Positions 53,973 to 64,000 of a DNA stretch of 64,000 bases are shown in pieces. Source of the DNA: Paramecium sonneborni (Eukaryota; Ciliophora; Oligohymenophorea; Peniculida; Parameciidae). The notes beneath the pieces were generated by a model. It had not been told where the DNA came from, searched no databases, and saw only the letters and a program-made list of their open reading frames with translations. The translations under genes and the position numbers were made by a program. Where the stretch lies: NCBI GenBank assembly GCA_905182985.1, contig CAJJDN010000085.1, positions 7,296-71,295 on the forward strand, read 5' to 3'. Position 1 is the first letter of the stretch. Every line of letters starts with the position of its first letter.

Positions 53973-54980
53973 ATGAACCTTAAACATAATAAAGATTCGA
54001 AAGACTTCTTAGAAAAAACGTTTTGTTATGAACTAATTATTAGGAGAACTTATAAAATGTAGTGTTTTGCAATTTCAATAACTACAGATAACTCTTTTAT
54101 TGCATTAGCATAAGAAAACCATATCAATATATTCTAATTCAAAAAAGATATTCATGAACTTTAATAAATTTAAATATAGACTAATAAGGTCACTACACTC
54201 AATTTCTTTAGTAGGAGAAGAATGATTGTTTCAGGTTCATTGGATAGCACAATTTGTATATCTTCGCTAAACATTTTATCAAATCGAAAATATGTCATTA
54301 AATTAAAAGGTCATTCTAGAGCAATATAGTGCTTAGTAATAACATCTAATAAGGAAGATTTAATTATAAGTGGATCAAGAGATGCAACTATTAAATTTTG
54401 GAAATTGAATTCCTAATTAAATTGGTTTTGTTATCAGTCTATACATGATCACAATGATGAAGTCTATGGATTATCAATTAATGATGAAGGAAATAAATTA
54501 CTATCCTGTGGAAAAGATTAATAAATTCTTATTATGATAAGGGATTATGAAAATAAATGGTAAGTTATTTAAAAGATAAAAGAGAGTAAAAATGGATATC
54601 GATTATGCTTTATTAATAATAATTTATTTGCATTTCAACCAGATTTTACTTTTACTATTCATTTATACTTTTTTGATCCCATTACTTAAGAGTATGTTCG
54701 ATCTAGTAATATTTCAACTTAAACTCAAGGACGAGTTTGTTATCGTTATTTCCCTTTAGTATTTCTTACTTCTAAAAATATTTTAATCTCCAAATTTTGT
54801 TCAACAATCAATTTAATAAGTTTCAATTTTACATCTCAATCTATTAATTGGAAACTCATATAAACTATAGAATTTTCACATCATGGACTTTTTGGAACTA
54901 TTAGTAAAAATGGAGAATTTTTAATAACTTGGGATTAGAAATAAAAAGAATTTCAGATTAGAAAATATCAAGAGAATTGA
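53973..54980 (+). CDS. WD40-repeat protein, 335 aa
   Basis: ATG at 53973 opens 336 ciliate-code codons to TGA 54978-54980, without intron. WD40 blades are recognisable: VSGSLDSTICI, then LKGHSRAIQCLVIT with LIISGSRDATIKFW, then HDHNDEVYGLSINDEGNKLL with SCGKD. A final blade ends in ISKNGEFLITWDQK. About six or seven blades fit the length, so the whole protein is one propeller. WD40 propellers act as protein-interaction platforms; no specific partner can be inferred. It lies tail-to-tail with a paralogue at 55394-56437, and the two share the order of motifs and the C-terminal signature. No signal peptide or membrane span is visible, so it is likely cytosolic. Confidence 0.88.
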
Positions 54981-55393
54981 TGAAATTGAATTTATTTATA
55001 ATAATAAATTACAAATTTAATATAAATAGATTTTTAACTATTGCTTATTTTTTAAGATGAATCAATTTTTCAATTTAAATTAATTTAATATAAATAATTT
55101 TCTATCCTAAATTGTCTCATATTTCATTGTTTAAATAAGAATATAGATGAGTGATTAAGAATAGATATAATATATTATTGAATTTAAAATCAGAATAATA
55201 TAAATTATAAATATTATATTATTATAAATAAACTTTAACATTTAGAAATCAGATTTAATTCGAAAAAATGTAAAAATCTAAATTATTAAAAATTTTTTAT
55301 ATTTATTCTTAATATAAGAGAAAATACTTAATATTAACAACCATGATGTAATTCTAATGCAAATAGATGAAAAGATAAAAAGAGATTAAATTA
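54981..55393. other. spacer between convergent WD40 genes
   Basis: This 413-bp AT-rich spacer must contain the 3' ends of both transcripts. No terminator-like hairpin or coding frame was recognised. Confidence 0.5.
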
Positions 55394-56437
55394 TCAGTAA
55401 ATAATATTTAATTTTCTTATTTGTATTTCACAAGATTTTTTATCCCAAGTAATTAAATAATCTCCATTTTCACTCATAATTCCAATTAAATTCCAATGGT
55501 TGAAATTAATAGATTATACTAATTTGCCTTCCAATTTTAAATTAGATTGAGAATATGTGAATTTTATTAAATTTATAGTAAATCCATTTTTGGAAAGCAA
55601 TATATTATTATTAGAGTAGAATTAAGGTGAAAAAGCATCACATGATTATTCACTTCCTTCCACTTTGATTTAATCTGTTTTTATGTAAGCTCCAAGAGTT
55701 GATATATAAGTATATATATTGAGATGTGTGAATCCATTCCAATCATTGCAAGGTTAAAATGCAAATGTTTGATCATTTATAAAACCCAATCTAATACCCC
55801 AATAATCTACTTAAATCTTTTGTTTAATTTACCATACTTGATTTATTTAACTTTCCATTATAAATATTTAATTATCATTCCCACAAGATAAAAGTTTATT
55901 ACCATTTTAATTAATTGATAATCCATAAATTTAATTATCATGTTCAATTATGGTTTATGTATTTACCCAAGTTGATAATATTTCATTAAAATACCAAAAT
56001 TTAATTGTTTTTAAAGAACCACATATAATCATTTACTCTTTAAATGAGTGAGTAACTAAACAATTTATCCATTTTGAATGTACCTATAGTTTTGTTATAT
56101 ATTTTTCACTTTAAAAATTAGATGTCCATATAAGTATTGATGAATCCATTGATCCAGAAATTAAATTTGATTTATTTTTCATAAAATTTAATGTTGTCAC
56201 AACTGATTTATGTTTCTTTACTTTTTGAATATATTTTAATCTTTCATTTTTGAATTAATACAATTTTATATCATAACTAGAACCAACAGCCAAAATATTA
56301 TTATTTTAATTAATAGCCAAAGCACAACATCTTTCTGGTTACTTCTAAGTCATCTAATCAATTAATCTAAAAACAAAAGATTTGTAAATGATATTTTATT
56401 CTTTTAATAGAGGTTGTAATAGATAATTCTCTTGCAT
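55394..56437 (-). CDS. WD40-repeat protein, 347 aa, paralogue of the convergent neighbour
   Basis: ATG at 56437 opens 348 codons (TAA and TAG as glutamine) to TGA at 55394-55396, no intron. Blades visible include CCALAINQNNNILAVGSSYD, LNFMKNKSNLISGSMDSSIL with IW, MIICGSLKTIKFW and HDNQIYGLSINQNGNKLLSC. The last blade ends ENGDYLITWDKK. The order and wording parallel the plus-strand gene (GNKLLSCG, then a last blade ending LITWD plus K), so the pair arose by inverted duplication. The sequences have diverged widely, yet both frames are intact, which argues that both are under selection. Likely a cytosolic scaffold; partner unknown. Confidence 0.88.
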
Positions 56438-56764
56438 TCTTAATTAATAATAAATTTATAAATTATTTATTTATAATGAGACATATATCAATTTAGGTTG
56501 TTATCTTAAAATATTGAAATTTAGAAAATAATATAATATACATATGTAATCTATTTATTTTTATTTTTAAACAAAGCGAATTATGTTATTTATAAAAAGG
56601 CATTACAGTTATAAAATCTTGCTTCCAAACTTTATATTGTTTAATGACTTAAAGTATATTCTTATCTAAAATTATTTTATTTTTCTTTTACACAACATTT
56701 AATTTTTCAATAAATAATTCTTAAATAGTAAAATTTTAAATTTTATTAATAAATATATTTAATA
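56438..56764. promoter_or_regulatory. divergent promoter region of the WD40 and TPR genes
   Basis: These 327 bp separate the start codons of two divergently read genes and should contain both promoters. The DNA is very AT-rich and I see no defined motif. Confidence 0.45.
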
Positions 56765-58238
56765 ATGATTAAATAAGCCTAGATAAAGTTAAATTGTCAA
56801 TTAAATGATCATTAAGATTAAGATGAGATTGACACTTTCTGTTCTCATTAGTTTTGTACCGATTTTCGATTAAACTGTTTTAAATGTATTAAAAAGGGAA
56901 TTCATCGTGCTCATTTTGAAGATGTTGAAAAAATACAAAGTATAATATAGTTTTTTGAAAATAAAAATAAATAATGTGATGATTTGATTGATAATCTTGA
57001 TAAGTAAGTAGATAATTTAAATCAATAATTTTGTTAATTAAAAAAGGGAATCAGATATAAATATTCATTATCAAAAGAGAGATTAATGCAATTGAATGCT
57101 TAATAAATAAACGATGCTCTAAATTCAGTTGTAAGATTAGCTGAATATAAAGAATCAATAACAATAATCATTAATGAACAGACTAAGAAGCTAAGTCATT
57201 CTTTTTTTAACTTAAATGATTAATTGCAATTATCATCTTTTAATTATTATTTGATTGATGATAATGATATTAGATTATCAAAAGAATTTTACGAAAAAGG
57301 TAATCATATAATCACTTCCTGTAGGTAATTAATTATATATGGATGATAACTATTAATAGGCAATATAATTATTAGACAAATCCATATAATTAAATCCTAA
57401 AAATAATTTATCATTATGGTGTAAAGGTGAAATTAATATATTATCAATAGGTGCATCTTTAAGATGGTTGAATAAATATGAGAATGCAATCCTTTGTTTA
57501 GATAATGCTATAACTATTGATCCTAATCATATTAATTCTTTATTTGAAAAGTGTAGATGAATATTATTATTAAAATAAATAGGTGCATGTTTAAAATAAT
57601 TAAATAAATATGAGGATGCTATCATTTGGTTAGATAAATTATTAGCTATAGATTCCAACCATGTTAATTCTTTATGCGAAAAAGGCAAATTAAATCATTA
57701 TTTAATTATTAGGTGTATGCCTAAGATTATTACATAAATATGAAGATGCAATAACTTATTTGGATAAAGCATTATCATTTGATCCAAAACATTTATTTTC
57801 ATTAAGTGAGAAAAGTAAATCTATTAATTTAAAAAGGTGAATGTTTAAAAGAATTAAACAAATATGAGGATGCTATTATTTGGTTGGACAAAGCTATTGC
57901 TATTGATCCTAAAGATTTTCTTACCTTAAGTTTAAAAGGTAAATTAAATTATTCTAAAATAATAGGAGATTGTTTAAGATCATTAAAAAAATATAAAGAG
58001 TCTATATATTATCTCGATTTGGCACTCTCTATCAACCCTTAAAACTCTTTTTCTCTATCATGCAAAGGTATCTTATTAATTATTATTATAAGGAAATTGT
58101 TTATAAGATCAATAACAATATTAATAAGCTTTAATATATTATGAAAAGTCATTGAAAATAAATCCAGATCATCAATGGACAAAAAACTAAAAGGGTATTT
58201 TAATTTTTTTATTTAAGTTTATTGCGAAAAGAAATTGA
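56765..58238 (+). CDS. zinc-motif/TPR protein with an ultrashort intron between each TPR unit
   Basis: ATG at 56765 starts a Cys/His site (C26-x-H28-x2-C31...C38-x2-C41-x5-H47-x2-H50), then a helical region to about residue 178. Seven TPR units of about 34 residues follow, each like NKYEDAIIWLDKAIAIDPK. Introns lie between units at the same place: 57300-57324 (25 nt), 57427-57450 (24), about 57551-57582 (32), 57685-57712 (28, GC donor), 57815-57836 (22), 57939-57965 (27) and 58068-58092 (25). The stop is TGA 58236-58238. TPR arrays bind partner proteins. At the third junction the usual AAAG|GT donor reads AAAAGTGTAG, and no splice I can find keeps the frame. The locus may therefore be a fresh pseudogene or use an unusual splice. 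Coding-like sequence in other frames continues to about 58.68 kb. Confidence 0.7.
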
Positions 58239-58688
58239 TACTTTGAGTTTTATTATGAAAACTTTGATATCTGTAATTTTATGATTAAGTAAATTATAAA
58301 TAATTATGTTATGAAATAACTTTAATAACTTTTTAATAATGTTCTATAAAAAGATTCATTAATTAAAAATTTATCTATACTTAAAATAATAAATGTGATG
58401 AGAATAATCTAAAAGAATTTAAAGATAAAAATAGTTGTAGTATTTTTAATCATTTTTACCTTTTATATGGAAAAGTATTCTCAAAGATTTTGGATGAAGA
58501 ATTATAAATTAATTAATTTACTATGAAAAATATATTCATAAATGTGAATGAGACTTGAATAGAATGAACAAAAATTGTAAGTTTGAATTTACTAATATAT
58601 TTTTAGATACAGAGATCGAAAATAATAAATTTAACCAAAAATACGATGAATTCCTTATCAATATTATTTCAATAAAGTTAATATTTTT
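58239..58688 (+). other. coding-like but broken sequence downstream of the TPR gene
   Basis: Pieces of good composition follow the TGA in shifting frames: FEFYYENFDICNFMIKQ near 58250-58300, NLKEFKDKNSCSIFNHFYLL near 58400-58465, and a last piece at 58555-58688 (CKFEFTNIFLDTEIE). They may be remnants of a longer C-terminal domain of this TPR family. The stretch ends at the N gap. Confidence 0.35.
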
Positions 58689-58888
58689 NNNNNNNNNNNN
58701 NNNNNNNNNNNNNNNNNNNNNNNNNNNNNNNNNNNNNNNNNNNNNNNNNNNNNNNNNNNNNNNNNNNNNNNNNNNNNNNNNNNNNNNNNNNNNNNNNNNN
58801 NNNNNNNNNNNNNNNNNNNNNNNNNNNNNNNNNNNNNNNNNNNNNNNNNNNNNNNNNNNNNNNNNNNNNNNNNNNNNNNNNNNNNNNN
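58689..58888. other. assembly gap (exactly 200 N)
   Basis: A run of exactly 200 N, so probably an arbitrary gap size. It separates two identical 883-bp stretches. Confidence 0.99.
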
Positions 58889-59771
58889 GTGAGAAAAGTA
58901 AATCTATTAATTTAAAAAGGTGAATGTTTAAAAGAATTAAACAAATATGAGGATGCTATTATTTGGTTGGACAAAGCTATTGCTATTGATCCTAAAGATT
59001 TTCTTACCTTAAGTTTAAAAGGTAAATTAAATTATTCTAAAATAATAGGAGATTGTTTAAGATCATTAAAAAAATATAAAGAGTCTATATATTATCTCGA
59101 TTTGGCACTCTCTATCAACCCTTAAAACTCTTTTTCTCTATCATGCAAAGGTATCTTATTAATTATTATTATAAGGAAATTGTTTATAAGATCAATAACA
59201 ATATTAATAAGCTTTAATATATTATGAAAAGTCATTGAAAATAAATCCAGATCATCAATGGACAAAAAACTAAAAGGGTATTTTAATTTTTTTATTTAAG
59301 TTTATTGCGAAAAGAAATTGATACTTTGAGTTTTATTATGAAAACTTTGATATCTGTAATTTTATGATTAAGTAAATTATAAATAATTATGTTATGAAAT
59401 AACTTTAATAACTTTTTAATAATGTTCTATAAAAAGATTCATTAATTAAAAATTTATCTATACTTAAAATAATAAATGTGATGAGAATAATCTAAAAGAA
59501 TTTAAAGATAAAAATAGTTGTAGTATTTTTAATCATTTTTACCTTTTATATGGAAAAGTATTCTCAAAGATTTTGGATGAAGAATTATAAATTAATTAAT
59601 TTACTATGAAAAATATATTCATAAATGTGAATGAGACTTGAATAGAATGAACAAAAATTGTAAGTTTGAATTTACTAATATATTTTTAGATACAGAGATC
59701 GAAAATAATAAATTTAACCAAAAATACGATGAATTCCTTATCAATATTATTTCAATAAAGTTAATATTTTT
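58889..59771 (+). repeat. exact 883-bp copy of 57806-58688
   Basis: The 883 bases after the gap repeat the 883 bases before it in the same orientation, offset 1083. I found no difference in the lines compared. The copy contains the last part of TPR unit 5, introns of 22, 27 and 25 nt, the final TPR exons to TGA at 59319-59321, and the broken downstream sequence. The copy lacks a start. Because the repeat ends precisely at the gap on the left and begins precisely at the gap on the right, an unmerged contig overlap is more likely than a real tandem duplication. Confidence 0.9.
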
Positions 59772-61549
59772 AAATTATAGTTGATCTACCCTTTACTTAT
59801 ATTTATTCATTAGAATAAACATCATATCATTTTTCATTGAGTTAATCAATGTCTAATATATTTATTTCTCTTTTATGATATAGATAAGTTTGATATATGT
59901 TTATAATTATAATCAATCATTTATATTTGATCATTCACTATTATGTTAACTTCTATTTACTATTATGGATTACATCATCCTATAATATTATTTTGCATTA
60001 GTCAACCTGAACTATTCATTTTTGTATAATACAATCTCTCTTTTCTTATCATTCAGATACTTATTTATGTATACTATACTAATCTAATAATGACTGTTGT
60101 ATTAACTGTGGATTATATAATCTATACTTCAAAACTTTATGTATGATTTTGAGTGCTATTTAAATAAATAATAATAAATCATTTTCTTAGATTTTCATTT
60201 ATATATACATATCAAATTTTTTATTCTACTTTTATTTTTCTAACATTTTCACTCAATATATTTGATATCAATTTTTAATAAAAATTAAATGGATCAGTCC
60301 AATTCAAACTAAAAATTAATTTATTATTAAAAGTAACTTAAGAAAAATTGTATACACGGAACTTACTTTAATCTGAATTCGATAAATCATATTACAGAAA
60401 TGGCTCACTTTTAAAGAAAAAAAAGCATAAGGAAAAATAATAAGAATTATAAACTTAGAATCTCTGATAAAAACAAAATTTTTCATGCGACATATACATC
60501 ATAATCCTTAAAATAAAAACTATAAAAAATATTATAAAGATTTTCATCATTTAAAGTTTAATCATTTTATTATTAATAAAATAACATATTAAGTCATATA
60601 TTTCGAATATTTGATTCGAAATATAACTCTTGTGAACCCATAGAAAAATAATTAAAATATCAGGAATTAATTCAATATTAATTAAAAGTAATTTGTCTAA
60701 TAATTAAACTAATGATTTTTACTTAAAATAATTTTGAAATTTGTTTGTCTCCTCTTTTTTTATTTCTCAAATTTATAACTAAATCTTAATATCTCTAAAC
60801 TAATTCCTTTAATCAACAGATTGAACACATTTAATGAATATTATTAAAATGTTTTCTGATTATAATTTTTAAATGACTAAATCAGCCAATTTAGTATGTT
60901 TTTAATTGAAAAACTAATTTGATCCTATTTAATCTAAATATGATTTGCAACTATTCACTCAATAATAAGTTTCTTATTATTTTTGTTAAACTTAAAAATT
61001 ATGAGGCTTATCGCTGTCAAAACTGTAATATAAATAATATCTATTCAAGATCTTTAAGTGGTTCAATTTTATAAGCTTAATTTTAAATTAAGTGTTTGAT
61101 AACTTTGATTTTTAAAAGGACTAGTATAAGTGCACATTATTTTGTTTTTCTCAAAATGCTTGAACATCGATAAATTAATTTGATTAAAAATATCACTATT
61201 TTTTATAATTGGTCATCTCTTTGGGTTTAAGTATTTATTTTTGATTCGCTATCTAGATTTATCAAGATAAATAATTTTCTCTTAAACATTTAATTACAGA
61301 AAAAAAAAATCCTAATTATTTTACTAAGTTTTAAATATAAGAGAGAAGAATATTGATCAATTAAACAAAATTAATTAAAATCTAAACAGAATAATTTTCA
61401 TAAAAATTGTTTATATTTTAATAAAAATTAATAAGAGTAGATTATTAATGAAAATACAAGAACTTAATGATTGGTGAGAGTTAATATTAAATTTTAAAAT
61501 ATAATAATAAATAAATATTAGATATTTGGAATTAATATGTACTTGATGT
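59772..61549. other. non-coding stretch
   Basis: No frame of coding quality was recognised on either strand between the duplicated TPR segment and the 3' end of the VWA gene. The sequence is AT-rich and unstructured to the eye. Confidence 0.4.
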
Positions 61550-64000
61550 TCAAGCTTGATATTTATCTAAATATTTGTGATAAGTCTTAGAAATCATCTC
61601 TGACCAGTTAAAACTTAAGTCTGATGGATGTACATTATCTCTCAATTTTGCTTTAGCAAATTCTTATTCACCAAATTAAATGATCTAAAACAAAGATTGT
61701 TGAATTGTATTTTAAGAACAAGCTAACAAATAAATAGTATTTTTAATCCATTTAGGCATTAAACGAAACTAATTAATTTCCTATTCAGGATAATCTGCTA
61801 TCCCATCTGTGTAAAATAAAATAATAGAACTAAATATAAATTTATATTAATACGAAGTAAATTCTGAATTAGATGATATTAAGTCAAAAGCCAATTTAAA
61901 TGGAGGTCCAAACTTTGTATCACTACCATTCTAAAATTGAAGTAATTTTAACTATTCTTGAATTTTAAGTTCTTCACAATTAATAACAATTCTTGCATCT
62001 TTATTAAATATTATTACACTTATTTTTGCATCACTTTTCTTACTTATTACTTTGAATTAATCTGAAACGCTTTAAATTAAAAAATTCCAACTATTGATCA
62101 TAGATCCAGAATCATCAAGTATGAAAATATAGTGAGTTGAGTTTATTTGCATATTCATTGGATGATCATGCTTTTATTTAAAAAGTATTTCCTCATTTAA
62201 ATCTTCCTATAGTTGTTTACAAATATATTAACCAACTCCTCCATTCCAAATTTATCTCATCTTTAATAAATTTTGTTCAAGCGTCTATGATTAAAAAATA
62301 TCCTTGAAACTCCAATCTCTGTAATATTATTTTATTTTATTCCATGTTTCAAATTTACGAGTTTCTTTTATTTAAATTTCTGCTTCATCAAGTATTTCTT
62401 CACAAGTATATGTAGATGGGGATGATCCAATCAATACTTTATTCATTCCTTTAAAATATATCAATATATTATACCTCTTAATTGATGGCCATTTTAACAT
62501 TTATGTATATGATTTATATCTTAATAATCTTCATTATCACATTTTCTATTACACATAGGACATAATTAATCACAACCATTCATTATATTTTTCATCTCTT
62601 CAAATTTATCTTCTACTTCAAATCTATCAATTTATGTTTCAAGTGTTTTACTATTTTCATAAAAAATATCAATTTAAGATATAAATCCTTCCAAAAAATC
62701 ATTCAACAAATATATGGAAATTTCATCACCATCAGAAATTTGTGGTTGTTTATCTATAATCAATTTTTAAAGGTTATTATCAAATTACAATATATTTTCT
62801 TAATTATCAATCTTTTCAACATCATTCCCTAAAATGAATTGCATTACCTATCTTTATGTATATTTGACATTCTTTTAATCTTCGTCAAGACCATAAAAAT
62901 ATTCATCTTTTTACAATTTCTATTTTTAATATAAATTTTAAATTCTATCTTTTAAAATTATTGCATTATTTTTTAATTTGTTCAAACATTCTTAAATATG
63001 TATTTACTCACTAAATTCTATCTAAATTAGTTTCTTTACTTTTAAAATTTATTATTGAGTGTATTTTTCAATAATTCCTTTTTAATCTAAAATGTAACTA
63101 CATATTGTATTTTCAATATTTTACCCAGAGATAATATCATGTCTTTTATCTATTAATATTAATTAATCTAACTCTTTGATTACTTCATTAGATGTTATTT
63201 TATTTTTATTTATTATGTTCTCAACATTATTTAAATTTTATATGAAAAATTACCTTCTAAAAATTTCATTCAATTTTTATGCCAGTTCTTTTGCTTGTTG
63301 TTTACTTTCCTCCTAAACCTTTTATAAAATACCATTTTCATATTTTATTTAAAATTTTTCTTTTTTTTCTAACAATTCCTTTTATTCTAAATCATACATT
63401 TTTAATTTATCGTAGCATAAAAATCTCCAAATAATAAATAACTATAAACTCTGCATTTTTCGAAAAAGTCCTTAAGAAAATTACACTCCAAAGAAAGCTA
63501 ATTATTTATTAGTTGTTAATATTATGTTCTCAACTTTTTACATCATTCCTTTTATTAATTAGCAATTATATTTTGTCATACTTTCGTTCAGATTTACATC
63601 GATGATTTATTTAAAACATTATTCCTCTTATTATGGTTTTTAATTTTATATAGTATCATAAATTTTTTAACATAGCTTTTCCCAACCTTTATTCTCTTAC
63701 ATGATTTACAACATTAATTCAAAAACTTATTTATTCTAAAATTAAGGTTAATTACGTTATGCTATTTAACTAGAGATGATATGTTAAAAAAATTCATCAA
63801 ATTACTTTTTATTCTCTTTATTATAAATAATTGACTTATTTTCCTTAAGGATGAGATATTATTTCTTCTGATTATCTTCAATTTTTGATGTTTTTTTAAT
63901 CTATATTTTTGGAAATATATTTTAGAATTGTCTTAAAGTAAAATCATCAATATCTTAAGATCCTTATTATTTAATTTTGACTGAATTTATAAGATCATCA
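61550..64000 (-). CDS. VWA-domain protein with Cys/His motif and coiled coil (5' end outside window)
   Basis: The minus strand is open from the window edge to a stop at 61550-61552, apart from one 26-nt intron at 62449-62474 (GTATAATA...TTTTAAAG). The visible part, about 805 residues, begins with a long Gln/Lys/Glu-rich helical region. A Cys/His cluster follows (CPMCNRKCD, then HIHKC and GHQLRG, 62.48-62.58 kb), and then a C-terminal von Willebrand A domain. The MIDAS metal site is visible as FILDDSGSM (about 62.1 kb), followed by SVIIFNKDARIVINC and later IILFYTDGIADYP. VWA domains bind ligands through a divalent ion. The Cys/His-plus-VWA tail recalls large GTPase-type proteins in other protists, but no GTPase motif is inside this window. 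Likely intracellular, since no signal peptide or membrane span is seen in this part. Confidence 0.8.

Noticed and set aside
58555..58923. ORF of 122 codons bridging the 200-N gap
   Set aside because: It is open only because N bases are not stops. The two sides come from different parts of a duplicated segment.
63220..63253. A possible 34-nt intron (GT...GAG) in the VWA gene
   Set aside because: Careful re-reading shows the frame is open straight through, so no intron is needed.
1..64000. CRISPR arrays, bacterial promoters, Shine-Dalgarno s and operons
   Set aside because: The genetic code, intron type and composition are those of a ciliate nucleus. No regularly spaced repeats were seen.
1..64000. 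tRNA or rRNA genes and telomeric repeats
   Set aside because: No cloverleaf-like GC-rich block, no conserved rRNA core and no CCCCAA or CCCAAA tandem repeats were noticed.
1..64000. IESs with TAYAGYNR ends as a general explanation for the frame breaks
   Set aside because: Several breaks are resolved by 1-4 nt changes, which an IES cannot produce. I could not identify a convincing TA-bounded insertion by eye, but I cannot exclude some.

Overview
The window reads as nuclear DNA of a ciliate, most likely a Paramecium species. Under the standard code it is almost devoid of long ORFs. When TAA and TAG are read as glutamine and only TGA as stop, long and natural-looking reading frames appear: a Cys-rich surface antigen of about 2,200 codons, two WD40 genes, a VWA gene and others. 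The introns I can place are 22-28 nt with GT (once GC) and AG ends, which is the Paramecium size class. The base composition is roughly four-fifths A+T by eye. Species, and whether this is somatic (MAC) or germline (MIC) DNA, cannot be settled from the sequence alone.

Layout. 1-5.8 kb: no intact gene, with a decayed Cys-rich membrane-protein gene at 2.3-5.3 kb. 6.0-7.4 kb: unknown gene with one frameshift. 8.7-9.6 kb (minus): intact 300-aa gene with a Cys/His motif. 10.1-12.7 kb: second Cys-rich remnant and a diverged copy of the 4.6-5.8 kb segment. 12.8-13.5 kb: unknown intact ORF. 14.7-19 kb: third, longer Cys-rich relic. 19.5-30.8 kb (minus): relic of a giant multi-pass membrane protein with EF-hand-like motifs, about 3,780 codons, carrying at least eight disruptions. 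31.1-32.3 kb: intact beta-propeller-like ORF, divergent from the giant gene. 33.8-40.6 kb (minus): Paramecium-type surface antigen, intact except for a 4-nt tandem duplication that cuts off the C-terminal tail. 40.6-47.3 kb: mostly non-coding, with gene fragments and one assembly gap. 47.3-49.7 kb (minus): TLDc-domain gene with one dinucleotide loss. 50-53.1 kb (minus): decayed gene. 54.0-56.4 kb: convergent pair of intact WD40 paralogues. 56.8-58.2 kb: zinc-motif/TPR gene with a small intron between each repeat. 58.7-58.9 kb: gap followed by an exact 883-bp copy of the flank. 61.5-64 kb (minus): VWA-domain gene running off the window.

Nothing suggests operons or one shared pathway. The common threads are large ciliate membrane and surface proteins, repeat proteins (WD40, TPR), and a recurring C-x(2,4)-H...C-x2-C motif in three separate genes. 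Intact genes lie next to heavily decayed ones. That mosaic fits a low-gene-density chromosome region such as a subtelomere, or germline-limited DNA, better than typical compact Paramecium macronuclear DNA. I could not run homology searches, so family calls rest on motifs read by eye.
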